The notes under the pieces were generated by a model. The model worked only from the letters and a program-made list of their open reading frames with translations, made no database searches and had not been told where the DNA came from. Source: Hydrogenophaga sp. BPS33 (GTDB taxonomy: Bacteria; Pseudomonadota; Gammaproteobacteria; Burkholderiales; Burkholderiaceae_C). From it: a DNA stretch of 64,000 nucleotides. The first letter of the stretch is position 1, and each line of letters begins with the position of its first letter. The stretch is taken from contig NZ_CP044549.1 of NCBI RefSeq assembly GCF_009859475.1, forward strand, positions 1,550,001 to 1,614,000, read 5' to 3'. Shown here in pieces: positions 26,492 to 34,245 of the stretch. The translations under genes and the position numbers were made by a program.

Positions 26492-26518
26492 GGGATACGG
26501 ATTTCGGGGGCAAGGTCA
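26492..26518 (-). repeat. IS3 right terminal inverted repeat
   Basis: 27 bases, reverse complement beginning TGACCTTGCCCCCGAAA and ending CGTATCCC. It is the partner of 25233-25259. Confidence 0.9.
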
Positions 26519-26748
26519 CTTCGCTCTCAAGCGTCACCTGCTGCGCCCATCGCTTTACCGCAAACAGCTCGCTGCGCGCTTTGAGGCATGGCGCCTTTTC
26601 ACCGGTAGCACCCAAGATCCGTCCGCCGCCTTCTGAGCCTTTGATCCCCTGCAAGCCTTGCGACCTGGCATCGCCAACGTGACAATGCCCTGTTTGGTTG
26701 TTGAAATCCACCGCATGTACCTGGCCCCTCCGTGCCGGCAGCTCAACG
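26519..26748. other. Unassigned stretch right of the IS3 element
   Basis: About 230 bases. A leftward frame here reads VHAVDFNNQTGHCHVGDARSQG in one phase, which might be the tail of a lost protein, but I cannot name the family. Confidence 0.3.
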
Positions 26749-27300
26749 CTACTTTTCAAAGGGCGCGAGCGGCCTTGTCGGCAAGTTGCCATCAACCCGC
26801 TGCGTGAGGTCAATCGTGTGGCCCATCGTCTGGCTACCGGTCCTGTAGAAGTTCAGCGGCTCGGCGGTCTTCGTTTTCTTGCCGGTGAATCCGAAGAGCT
26901 TTTCCGGCCCGTGCCAACTTCGACCACTGGCAAAAACGAACTCATAGGTTCCCAGCGGCACGCTAACGCTCACGGTCTCACCCACGCGCAGCGGCACAAG
27001 CCCAACGAGCCGCCCGGTCCCGGCCTCGTTGATGCGCACCGCGTGGAGTTGATCGCCTCGCGCTGGTGCTTTGATCGTGAGAGGCGCGCCAGTGGCATCG
27101 GGCGCACTGACGTACCACATCACCTGGCCGTGAGGCGGGAAGGGTAGGCCCCCGGCGGGCACCACGAGATATTTGACTGCGAGATAGAGCGCAGCGCAGA
27201 TGCCGATGGTCCACCACACGATGCGCGACTTTGACCAGCCATTGACGGACGCGGCGCTTCGGTGTCGCTCGTGCATGTAGTCGCGGTCAGTCAGTCCCAT
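26749..27300 (-). CDS. Membrane-anchored protein of unknown function
   Basis: 183 residues from ATG 27300 (MGLTDRDYMHERH). One membrane helix at about residues 26-46 (IVWWTIGICAALYLAVKYLVV) is followed by a soluble domain with GQVMWYVSAPDATGAPLTIKAP, VPLRVGETVSVSVPLGTYEFVFASGRSWHGPEKLFG and a C-terminal GHTIDLTQRVDGNLPTRPLAPF. The layout suggests an inner-membrane protein with a periplasmic beta domain. I do not recognise a named family. It is isolated between the IS3 element and the integrase remnants. Confidence 0.7.
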   Translation of the reverse strand: MGLTDRDYMHERHRSAASVNGWSKSRIVWWTIGICAALYLAVKYLVVPAGGLPFPPHGQVMWYVSAPDATGAPLTIKAPARGDQLHAVRINEAGTGRLVGLVPLRVGETVSVSVPLGTYEFVFASGRSWHGPEKLFGFTGKKTKTAEPLNFYRTGSQTMGHTIDLTQRVDGNLPTRPLAPFEK

Positions 27301-27498
27301 ACTTTTCTCTGTCAATGCAATAGACGAGCGTAGCAACTTCTGCCACGCGAGGTCGATCCATCATCGGTGCCAGAGCGTCATGACGCGCAATCAATCTGTC
27401 GTGTTGTGACCTATTCCGCATGATCGCGCGTCGGTGGCGAACATCGGGGACTATTGGCAGGTCGATGTTCCTAGGCGCCTTACTCGCATAGCGCTAGC

Positions 27499-27752
27499 AT
27501 GTTGAGCATGGACCCGGACCAGATCGATATTGCCGAACTTCGCATGTGCATGCGATTGGGACTCGACTTCATCACCTAGCCCAGATCACAGCCGCACGCG
27601 ATTCGCTGGAGCGTCGGGTACTTCTGGCGCTGTCGGAGACAGACTTATCAGAGATGCCCGAGGGGTGGTCATGGAAACATGCGGCGCATGAAATCGCCGT
27701 CCGGGTCTCACTGGCGATCGTTGAGGAAGACGGCAAGTCAGGCTTGCCGTAG
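27499..27752 (+). pseudogene. Remnant of a small conserved protein (MRLGLDF family), frameshifted
   Basis: From ATG 27499 the frame reads MLSMDPDQIDIAELRMCMRLGLDFIT and stops at a TAG near 27577. Another frame over the same bases continues HHLAQITAARDSLERRVLLALSETDLSEMPEGWSWKHAAHEIAVRVSLAIVEEDG to 27752. Joined by a frameshift these make one plausible protein of about 80 residues. A related start, EIDISELRTSMRLGLDFIVAHRIAHD, occurs leftward at 33841-33987, so the window holds two damaged copies of the same unknown family. Confidence 0.5.
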
Positions 27753-27932
27753 CGCTTTATTGGCGACGTGTCTCATCAAGTGAGCGCGCACGCTTTCAAG
27801 CAACGCTTCGGGGGTAAGAAGGGGCTCCAATTTGCGCGGAGTGTCTACGCCGAGCTGTGTACCGATGGACAGATCTTGTTGATCTGTCGACATACGAACG
27901 TAGGCGGCGGCGATCACTTGCATAAGCACCAT
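27738..27932 (-). pseudogene. Serine recombinase N-terminal remnant
   Basis: The leftward frame from ATG 27932 reads VIAAAYVRMSTDQQDLSIGTQLG, the start of a resolvase/invertase catalytic domain, with the nucleophile Ser in YVRMSTDQQ. After about 28 residues it passes into unrelated sequence (TPRKLEPLLTPEALLESVRAHLMRHVANKALRQA) and stops at 27738. The catalytic domain is therefore cut almost at once. It may mark the edge of an older mobile element. Confidence 0.55.
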
Positions 27933-28077
27933 CCTTTTTTCAGCGACGCAGGGCAATTTTGCGCTCAAAGTTGTCTGAGCGCGGCCTCGGTAGAGACCTG
28001 TTGGCCTGATGCCGGTAGTCTTCGAACATGGCCATCTGGTGGGCCATTGCACTCCGGTCAGAACCTATGCTGAGACA

Positions 28078-28484
28078 CTATGGGTGCAGAAACTGCTCAG
28101 GAATGAGCCAGTAAGCCCAGTCCTGCAGCATCTTGCGTCGCTCGGGCAGGAACTCAGCTCGGTTGTATGCCGCGTGAACCTTGTCGTCGGGTGAATGCGC
28201 AAGCATGCGCTCGATTGCGTCGGCGCTGTATCCGCCCTCATTGGCCCAGGTGCTGCCCACGGTGCGCAAGCCATGGCCGGTCATCATTCCTTTGTAGCCA
28301 ACCTGTCGATCAGATAGAGGACCGCGTTCTCGGACATGGGGCGATCAGGCCGCAGATCATTGGGGAACACGTAGTCACTGCCTCGGCTGCACGCCTTGAG
28401 ATTTTTAAGGATTGTGAGTGCCTGCTTGGGCAGTGGCACGAGATGGTCCTTGCGGCGCTTCATCTTGCCTTCAGGTATGCGCAT
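28078..28484 (-). pseudogene. P4-type tyrosine integrase, C-terminal remnant with frameshift
   Basis: The leftward frame over 28284-28484 reads RIPEGKMKRRKDHLVPLPKQALTILKNLK and YVFPNDLRPDRPMSENAVLYLID, the middle of the P4/Int family catalytic domain. A second frame over 28078-28287 continues TGHGLRTVGSTWANEGGYSADAIERMLAHSPDDKVHAAYNRAEFLPERRKMLQDWAYWL, the C-terminal block. The region with the active-site HxxR is altered (HGLRTVGST), and the Tyr is in AYNRAEFL. The N-terminal two thirds are absent. It marks an old integration event, but no tRNA target is recognised beside it. Confidence 0.8.
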
Positions 28485-28597
28485 GCTGGAAGGAGAAGAA
28501 GCTCGACGACTCGGTCCGCTCCCCTTGTGGCTTCCGTGTCCATGCGTTGATGAGCACGCCTCTTGAATTTAGACGCGCACTTGCGGTGCTCTGTGCT

Positions 28598-28828
28598 TCA
28601 CCAGAACTTCCACGATGGACGTAGCGCTTCTTCCTGCCGTTGCTCCAGTGGGCGCAAATCCAAAGCGTCATAAACGGTGTCGTTCGACGGTGTCGAAAAG
28701 CGGCGCCGGACTTCTCGCTCCAGCGCATGCGCGATGCCTCGCGCATGCTTTTCCCCTCGCAGCGCACGCGTTCTCCATTCGTGCGCCTGGGCCTTCAATT
28801 CATGGTCTTGCAAGTCTTGTGGTTCCAT
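28598..28828 (-). CDS. Small conserved hypothetical protein
   Basis: 76 residues from ATG 28828: a charged alpha-helical protein (LQDHELKAQAHEWRTRALRGEKHARGIAHALEREVRRRF) with a Tyr/Asp/Leu-rich tail DALDLRPLEQRQEEALRPSWKFW. Similar short proteins occur in Burkholderiales next to phage or island genes, as far as I recall, but no function is known. It could be a DNA-associated accessory protein. Codon pattern and the compact single domain support a real gene. Confidence 0.6.
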   Translation of the reverse strand: MEPQDLQDHELKAQAHEWRTRALRGEKHARGIAHALEREVRRRFSTPSNDTVYDALDLRPLEQRQEEALRPSWKFW

Positions 28829-29068
28829 CGTCGGATGATTGTGCCGTGCATTTTTGGATCTGTTTTGCCCCTCGGTGAAAACCCACCCCTCGCATCCGGC
28901 CACCCACACAACTTCACGGCAGAGTGGTTTACATCCGCGAATTCCGACATGAATGCAAGTCAATCCGCGCAATGACGACTGTTCACTACAACTACTCGCG
29001 AACGGACTTGAGCCGTTGCGAAGGTAGAGCGTTACTACCCCGGTGCCGCGTTGGCACCGGAGCCTCAA

Positions 29069-29464
29069 ATGAAACGTTCGTCATCAAACCCAGTCAAGTC
29101 CAAATTAGTTCTCGCTACACGCCGCCCGACTTCTTCCAAGCCGGTCGCACGCAAAACGTCGCAACGCTCCTCTTCGAAGGTGCCCGTTAAAACGGCTTCG
29201 CCGTCACTGCGCAAGCGCGCCGCAGCTCCAGTCAAACCGACCGCGCCTGATCCGTCCCGGAGCAAGCAATCCCAACTGATCTCCCTGTTGGGCGCTGCCT
29301 CGGGCGCGTCCATGGCCCAGCTGACATCGCTCACCGGATGGCAACCCCACACGGTGCGCGGCACCATCAGCGGATCTCTGCGCAAGCGCCTGGGACTGAA
29401 CGTGCAATGCCTCGTGGAAGAGGGTGTGCGCGTCTATCGCATCATGGAGGCCTCGGCTCCATGA
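29069..29464 (+). CDS. DUF3489 domain protein
   Basis: 131 residues from ATG 29069, with GGAGCC before it. The first 70 residues are a basic, low-complexity Lys/Arg/Ser/Pro tail; the C-terminal DUF3489 domain reads SKQSQLISLLGAASGASMAQLTSLTGWQPHTVRGTISGSLRKRLGLNVQ, a winged-helix-like fold expected to bind DNA. It overlaps the DUF2924 gene by 4 bases and the recombinase follows, a trio seen repeatedly in proteobacterial mobile islands. The likely role is as a DNA-binding accessory factor of the recombinase. Confidence 0.85.
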   Translation: MKRSSSNPVKSKLVLATRRPTSSKPVARKTSQRSSSKVPVKTASPSLRKRAAAPVKPTAPDPSRSKQSQLISLLGAASGASMAQLTSLTGWQPHTVRGTISGSLRKRLGLNVQCLVEEGVRVYRIMEASAP

Positions 29465-29856
29465 GTGCGTTGGATTCGTTGCAGTCGGCTGATCGCGAGT
29501 TTCTCGCCTCGCGCTGGCAAGGTTTGTTCAAGTGCGATCCACCGGCGCGCGTGCACATCGGGTTGATGCGCGGCATTTTGGCCTGGCATGCCCAGTGCGA
29601 AGCCAGCGGCGTTAAACCGCCTCCATCGCAATCCGTCCCAGTCTTACCCGACCCGGCTGCATCGGGCCGTCCCGCCCCTGGTCTGCGCCAAGGCACCCGT
29701 CTGATTCGCGAATGGCGAGGTGCCACCCACGAGGTTCTGGTGATCTCCCAAGGTTTCGAATATGCGGGCGAAACCTACAAGAGTCTGAGCGCCATTGCCC
29801 GTGCCATCACCGGCACCCCGTGGTCGGGCCCGGCCTTCTTCGGAGTCAAGCGCTGA
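29461..29856 (+). CDS. DUF2924 domain protein
   Basis: 131 residues. The DUF2924 core RLIREWRGATHEVLVISQGFEYAGETYKSLSAIARAITGTPWSGPAFFGVKR is complete at the C-terminus, with the hallmark Y-x-SLSAIAR-x-ITG-x-WSGPxFFG. The N-terminal helical part resembles the usual LFxxxPP segment. The start overlaps the DUF3489 stop and the stop overlaps the recombinase ATG by 1 base, so all three are translated together. Confidence 0.9.
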   Translation: MSALDSLQSADREFLASRWQGLFKCDPPARVHIGLMRGILAWHAQCEASGVKPPPSQSVPVLPDPAASGRPAPGLRQGTRLIREWRGATHEVLVISQGFEYAGETYKSLSAIARAITGTPWSGPAFFGVKR

Positions 29857-31601
29857 TGGCGAGCAAGGCATCTTCTGGTACGTCCATTGCATCGGGCTCC
29901 CTCGCCATTCCATCTCTGGCCTGTGCGATCTACACCCGAAAATCTTCCGAGGAGGGCCTGGAGCAGGACTTCAATTCGCTGCATGCGCAGCGCGAGGCCT
30001 GCGAAGCCTATGTCCTGAGCCAGAAGAGCCTGGGATGGACTCCCATCCCCACCGCCTACGACGATGGCGGCTTCTCCGGCGGCAACGTCGCGCGGCCGGC
30101 TCTGAAGCGCCTGATCGCCGATATCGAGGCCGGCCTGGTCAAGGTGATCGTGGTCTACAAGGTGGACCGCCTGACCCGGTCCCTTGCCGACTTCGCCAAG
30201 CTGGTGGAGCTTTTCGACGCCATGGGTGTGTCCTTCGTCTCGGTCACGCAGCAGTTCAACACCACCACCTCCATGGGTCGGCTGACTTTGAACGTCCTGC
30301 TGTCCTTCGCCCAGTTCGAACGTGAAGTCACCGGTGAGCGCATCCGCGACAAGATCGCTGCGTCCAAGCGCAAGGGCATGTGGATGGGCGGTGTTCCCCC
30401 GGTGGGGTACCGGGCCAATGGCCGCACCCTGGAATTGGACGAACCCCACGCCTCCCGCGTCCAGGAGATCTATGTGCTGTACCTGAAGCTCAAGTGCATT
30501 CGGCGCTTGAGCGAGGAAGTCCAGGCCAAAGGTTGGTTGACACCGGAACGCGAGAACAAGCGCATCGGCTTTGGCGGTAACAAGGCTTTCAGCCGTGGCC
30601 ACCTGCACCGCATTCTCAGCAACCCGATCTATGCGGGCATGGTTCACCACAAGGGGGAAAACCACCCGGGGCAGCACACCGCCATCATTGCGACGGAACT
30701 CTGGACCGCCGTACAGAAGCGCCTGGAGTCCAACCGGCAAGGACAGAAAACCCAATCCCACGCCCAGAACCCCAGCCCGCTCAGCGGCAAGGTGTTCGAT
30801 GAAACCGGCCGCAGGTTGATCCCTTCTCACACCACCAAGGGCAAGAAGCGCTACCGCTACTACGTGACCCCGGCCGATGACCCGGGTGAGCCGATCCGTC
30901 TTCCTGCGACAGAGATTGAACAGTTGGTCTCCACCGCCATCGTGAACTGGGCGTCCAATCAAAAGCTGGTGCTCGACGCGGTGGGCTGGGGCGATGCCCA
31001 GCAGGCGGCTTACGTATTGAAAGAAGCGAAACGGCTCACTTTATCCTTGCAGAAGGGCGTGAACGCGACCCAGACGGTGGCAGCCGGAACGTCTGAGCTG
31101 AGGTCGTGCGTGAGCCGGGTTGAGGTGGCGCCGACATGCGTTCGCATCACGCTGGACCTGATCGGCTGTGGACTCCAAAAGGCCGGAGAAGGGCAGGGGG
31201 AGGCCATCGTCGACGTCCAGATCGAGCGCAAGCGCAGCGGCATGGCCGTGCGCCTGGTCATTGGTAATGGAGGGCCCGGCAACCAGCAGCAGCGAGATCC
31301 CGATCCCGGCCTTGTGGCGTTGATGGGCAAGGCCAAGACGCTGCTCAAGATGCTTACCTTCGGAGGTCAGACGATTGAAACCATCGCCGAGCGGGAAGAG
31401 CTCAGCGCGAGGTACGTCAGCCGGGTGATCAACGTGGGCTTGTTGGCGCCGGACATCGTGCAGGCGATCGAACGAGGGGATCACCCCAGCGAACTCAACG
31501 CCACGCGGCTGATCACGGCCGTGCCATTTCCGATGGACTGGGCACAGCAGCGAAAGATGCTGGGTATGGAAGCGACGAGCAGCTTCCACGCAGGCATCTA
31601 G
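29856..31601 (+). CDS. Large serine recombinase
   Basis: 581 residues from ATG 29856. The resolvase catalytic domain covers about residues 22-180: CAIYTRKSSEEGLEQDFNSLHAQREAC with the nucleophile Ser (RKSSEEG), then YKVDRLTRSLADFAKL and QFEREVTGERIRDK. The recombinase domain follows (PPVGYRANGRTLELDEPHASRVQEIY; HLHRILSNPIYAGMVHHKGE), then a zinc-ribbon-like region that here lacks clear CxxC pairs (SPLSGKVFDETGRRLIPSHTTKGKKRYRYY), and a C-terminal HTH-like segment (TIETIAEREELSARYVSRVINVGLLAPDIVQAI). It is probably the integrase of the 27-37 kb island. Its last 4 bases overlap the convergent XRE gene. Confidence 0.93.
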   Translation: MASKASSGTSIASGSLAIPSLACAIYTRKSSEEGLEQDFNSLHAQREACEAYVLSQKSLGWTPIPTAYDDGGFSGGNVARPALKRLIADIEAGLVKVIVVYKVDRLTRSLADFAKLVELFDAMGVSFVSVTQQFNTTTSMGRLTLNVLLSFAQFEREVTGERIRDKIAASKRKGMWMGGVPPVGYRANGRTLELDEPHASRVQEIYVLYLKLKCIRRLSEEVQAKGWLTPERENKRIGFGGNKAFSRGHLHRILSNPIYAGMVHHKGENHPGQHTAIIATELWTAVQKRLESNRQGQKTQSHAQNPSPLSGKVFDETGRRLIPSHTTKGKKRYRYYVTPADDPGEPIRLPATEIEQLVSTAIVNWASNQKLVLDAVGWGDAQQAAYVLKEAKRLTLSLQKGVNATQTVAAGTSELRSCVSRVEVAPTCVRITLDLIGCGLQKAGEGQGEAIVDVQIERKRSGMAVRLVIGNGGPGNQQQRDPDPGLVALMGKAKTLLKMLTFGGQTIETIAEREELSARYVSRVINVGLLAPDIVQAIERGDHPSELNATRLITAVPFPMDWAQQRKMLGMEATSSFHAGI

Positions 31602-31906
31602 CCGTTGTCGCTTTGCGCTCGCAGAGCGTCCAGCATCTTGCGGCGGGCTTCCGCTGGCAGGCGGTGATACAGGCGCAGTAACTCCGCCTCATCCTCACGC
31701 GCCGCATAGAAGTAGGCGGCGGGGAGTTTCAGAACCTTCGCCAGGGCCACCACCAGGTCGTAGTTCGGTGAGCGCGCGCCGACTTCGTAGCGGTTCATGC
31801 GGGCGCTGGCCGACATGGGATCGAGACCGGCCTCGATGCCCAGCCCCTCTTGTGAAAGTCCCACTTCCGTGCGCGCCGCTTTCAGGCGCTTCCCAAACAC
31901 TGACAT
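31598..31906 (-). CDS. XRE-family helix-turn-helix regulator
   Basis: 102 residues: GKRLKAARTEVGLSQEGLGIEAGLDPMSASARMNRYEVGARSPNYDLVVALAKVLKLPAAYFYAAREDEAELLRLYHRLPAEARRKMLDALR. It is a cI/Xre-like HTH with a short C-terminal helix pair. A close paralogue lies at 36701-37033, with the shared stretch SSARMSRYE / SASARMNRYE, so both belong to one family of small island regulators. It is convergent with the recombinase and could control island genes. Confidence 0.9.
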   Translation of the reverse strand: MSVFGKRLKAARTEVGLSQEGLGIEAGLDPMSASARMNRYEVGARSPNYDLVVALAKVLKLPAAYFYAAREDEAELLRLYHRLPAEARRKMLDALRAQSDNG

Positions 31907-32023
31907 TCAAGCCCCAAGAAACACAAAGGGCGAATGGTCTGGTCTAGCGTGAAAACATTTACTACCAAGTTGGTAGCTACAGAGTTAAGCTCGCGACTCC
32001 CAAAAACCACTCAAAAGTTTTTC

Positions 32024-32437
32024 ATGTTGAATTTGCCTTTTTTCCTCCGCCCGGGCCGTCGCGCTTTCTTGCTGCTCGCGGCACTTTCGCTCCTTGGCGG
32101 CGCTGTCCACGCCCAGACGACTCTCCGTCCCCAGAAGACCGAGCACTACCGGCCATTCGCGATCACGTCTTCCAAGCTCAAGACCGAAATACCGGACACC
32201 TTCATTTTTGACAAGCTGATGTGCCGCTCCACCCTCGACAACTTGGCCGAGTTCATGGATATCTTGAAGAACTACGACCTTCTGCGGAGCAATGCGATGG
32301 ATGGGACCATGTCCATGACGACGTTTCGTGGGCGCCAGGGCGGCAGGCCGGTGGAAGTCTTGCTGGCCGTACAGACCTCGGATCGCAACCTGATGCATGT
32401 GCTGGTGGATGGGCAGTTCGCCTTGACCTGCCGTTGA
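32024..32437 (+). CDS. Exported protein of unknown function
   Basis: 137 residues from ATG 32024. Signal peptide of about 30 residues (FLRPGRRAFLLLAALSLLGGAVHA-Q). The mature part has HYRPFAITSSKLKTEIPDTFIFDKLMCRSTLDNLAEFMDILKNYDLL and a beta-rich end with one Cys close to the C-terminus that could pair with the Cys in KLMCRS. It lies 14 bases before the next exported-protein gene, so the two form an operon. No family recognised. Confidence 0.65.
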   Translation: MLNLPFFLRPGRRAFLLLAALSLLGGAVHAQTTLRPQKTEHYRPFAITSSKLKTEIPDTFIFDKLMCRSTLDNLAEFMDILKNYDLLRSNAMDGTMSMTTFRGRQGGRPVEVLLAVQTSDRNLMHVLVDGQFALTCR

Positions 32438-32451
32438 ATCCGGAGCGTTCC

Positions 32452-33609
32452 ATGAAAATCAAAAAGAAAATCCTTGGCGCCCTGGTGTTCCTTGCCAGCA
32501 CCGTGCTCGTGGCGCCTGGCCATGCATGGGCACAAGCATCCGCCCAAACCCAACAGGATCGGTGGAGGATCATGCCAACCGCCACCTTGGGAAGTGACGG
32601 CGAGATCTGCATCGGCGCCGCCTGCAAAAAGAAGCAAGAAGACTATGCCGAACAGTTGCTCAAGATTTGCATGTACCGAGACGCAAGCACAGCGGGTTTC
32701 TTCACAAGCGGTGAGTGGCGCTCGCACGTGGGCGCGAATTCGCCGCAGCCCTGTCAGGAGGTCTTGTATGCGGATGCGACGCGCAAAGTCATGTACGTCG
32801 TGGCGCCGTTCCAGAGCGCAGGGAGCGTGTACTTGGCGGGTCAACCGTATATCTACTGCATCAGCGGCTCACCGTCGCGACCAGGCCTTGCAGCATGCGA
32901 TTCGGCGTTTTTCACGTGGCGCGACGCGCACTCCACCGGATACAAGGTGGTCAACGTACCGGGCATGCAGAAGGTGGTGCAAGAAGCGAAGGTGTTCGAT
33001 GCCATTGACCGGCATCTGCAGACGGTGGGCGAACAACAGAAGGCGCAGCAGCGGGCCGAGTACCTGGCCGCGTTTGGGGGCGCTAAGGGTTCGCTGCAGG
33101 CGATGAAGCAGTTCGAAGACAAGTACGGGTCAAACGACCCGGACGGACTGATCCTGCAACTCGCTGGCGTCAAGCAAGAACTGCGACTGGAGGAATATCG
33201 GACGCGCTTCGCCAGCATGAAGACGATCCCGGAGATCGAGCGGTTCATCGCGGACTACGAGCAAGACGATGTCGGCAAAAAGGTACCAGAGGCTCGTCTG
33301 TGGCTGGCGCACGAACGGCAGCTTGAGGCCGATGCGGCCAAGGCGCAGGCTCGGCAGAAGGCCGAAAAAGATGGGACGGCGCGTTTGAGCGAGCTGGAGC
33401 GCATGGTGATCTGGTGCAAGCGCGAGAGTGCGGCCGCGCGACGCTCGATTGAGCAGGAGAATCAGATCGGCCGGGTGTCAGGCTTCGTCAACAAGGAGAG
33501 ATTGCACGCCGCTGGGAAAACCATTGTGTACTGCGAACGAAGTGCACCGAATGACTTCGATGAATACAAGCGGCTTGGGGGGAAGAGGTCGTATGGGGAG
33601 TTGCGATGA
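32452..33609 (+). CDS. Exported protein with alpha-helical C-terminal region, function unknown
   Basis: 385 residues from ATG 32452. Signal peptide about 27 residues (KKKILGALVFLASTVLVAPGHAWAQ). The N-terminal half contains three or four Cys (GEICIGAACKKKQ, LLKICMYRD, NSPQPCQEVLY, YIYCISGSP, LAACDSAFF) that could form disulfides in the periplasm. The C-terminal half is long helices (EQQKAQQRAEYLAAFGGAKGSLQAMKQFEDKYG; EADAAKAQARQKAEKDGTARLSELERMVIWCKRES). It is in an operon with the upstream exported protein and the downstream 92-residue protein. Possibly a surface or conjugation accessory protein, but nothing in the sequence proves this. Confidence 0.65.
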   Translation: MKIKKKILGALVFLASTVLVAPGHAWAQASAQTQQDRWRIMPTATLGSDGEICIGAACKKKQEDYAEQLLKICMYRDASTAGFFTSGEWRSHVGANSPQPCQEVLYADATRKVMYVVAPFQSAGSVYLAGQPYIYCISGSPSRPGLAACDSAFFTWRDAHSTGYKVVNVPGMQKVVQEAKVFDAIDRHLQTVGEQQKAQQRAEYLAAFGGAKGSLQAMKQFEDKYGSNDPDGLILQLAGVKQELRLEEYRTRFASMKTIPEIERFIADYEQDDVGKKVPEARLWLAHERQLEADAAKAQARQKAEKDGTARLSELERMVIWCKRESAAARRSIEQENQIGRVSGFVNKERLHAAGKTIVYCERSAPNDFDEYKRLGGKRSYGELR

Positions 33610-33884
33610 GACCGAGCAAACCGAGTGATACAGGAGCCGAGTCCCCGAAAGGGCCCCTCAGCGCCCCACATGTCCCGGAACCGAGCGGCCACCCCACGGC
33701 CATGACACGACCCAAGCGATCGTTGAGTGACAAGGACCAAGGCTCGGCCATTTCCGAGGAACTGGGCCTTGAGACGACACGGCTGCTGAAGTATTTCAGG
33801 GCCTTGTCCCCGAAGAACCAGAATCTTGCCGTCAAACTGCTCAGGGCCCTGTTGAAGACACAGGGACCGACCACTCCATCCTGA
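33606..33884 (+). CDS. Small conserved protein of the LLKYFxALSPKNQ family
   Basis: 92 residues, start overlapping the previous stop by 4 bases; an internal ATG at 33702 would give 60 residues, matching the length of its paralogue. The C-terminal 35 residues (LLKYFRALSPKNQNLAVKLLRALLKTQG) are nearly identical to those of the leftward gene at 44994-45176 (LLKYFWALSPKNQSLGVKLLQALLKTQG). The family is alpha-helical and of unknown function. Two copies, each near a NUDIX gene or NUDIX remnant, suggest they travel as a module. Confidence 0.65.
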   Translation: MRPSKPSDTGAESPKGPLSAPHVPEPSGHPTAMTRPKRSLSDKDQGSAISEELGLETTRLLKYFRALSPKNQNLAVKLLRALLKTQGPTTPS

Positions 33885-33987
33885 CCCTATAGGAACAGTC
33901 GTGGGCGATGCGATGGGCCACGATGAAGTCGAGACCAAGGCGCATGCTCGTGCGCAGTTCGCTGATGTCGATCTCTTCAAGATGCAT
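33841..33987 (-). pseudogene. Second remnant of the MRLGLDF small-protein family
   Basis: Leftward from ATG 33987 the frame reads MHLEEIDISELRTSMRLGLDFIVAHRIAHDCSY and then ends at 33841 inside the convergent small gene. It matches the start of the damaged gene at 27499 (QIDIAELRMCMRLGLDF). The downstream half of the family (helical ERRVLLALS region) is missing here. Confidence 0.45.
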
Positions 33988-34105
33988 GTAGGTGATGATA
34001 GCTACTTGGGGAGTTCTCGGGCCTCTCGGTACCTTACTGACGGTCAGCACGGTTCTCGCAGAAGTCGTGGCTATCGCATTGGTGCGCCCCGAGCAGCCTA
34101 GTCAA

Positions 34106-34201
34106 GCGACTTGCCGAGAGTCCGAGACATTCGAGCGCCGCTCTGTGTCAGCCGTCACGAAAAACGGTAAACCTGCAGCGCACCTCATTCCATTTCTAGT
34201 A
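34106..34201 (+). pseudogene. Possible remnant of a Phd/YefM-type antitoxin
   Basis: One frame reads ATCRESETFERRSVSAVTKNGKPAAHLIPFLV, resembling the end of the Phd/YefM DNA-binding domain, where VITKNGKPVAxLxP is typical. There is no start, no N-terminus and no toxin gene. The match is short, so this is a weak call. Confidence 0.35.
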
Positions 34202-34245
34202 GGGTCCGGAGGCTCTTGTTCACCCGTCTGCCATGGAACCCAGGA

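Larger units (their letters stand above)
25233..26518 (+). mobile_element. IS3-family insertion sequence, apparently complete (1286 bp)
   Basis: The element is bounded by 27-bp imperfect inverted repeats at 25233-25259 and 26492-26518, both beginning TGACCTTGCCCCCG and ending GTATCCC, with three mismatches in the middle. Inside are orfA and orfB in -1 relation, the standard IS3 layout. No matching direct repeat is seen: flanks read CTCGAA before the left end and CTTCGC after the right end. It may therefore have lost its original neighbour on one side through recombination or deletion. It forms the right edge of the decayed 18.4-25.2 kb zone. Confidence 0.92.

Noticed and set aside
29041..29062. 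tRNA-like or terminator hairpin near GGTGCCGCGTTGGCACC
   Set aside because: A short inverted repeat (GGTGCC / GGCACC) without a T run or tRNA features.
29775..30962. Leftward 395-codon frame opposite the serine recombinase
   Set aside because: The recombinase has a full set of family motifs; the opposite frame has none.
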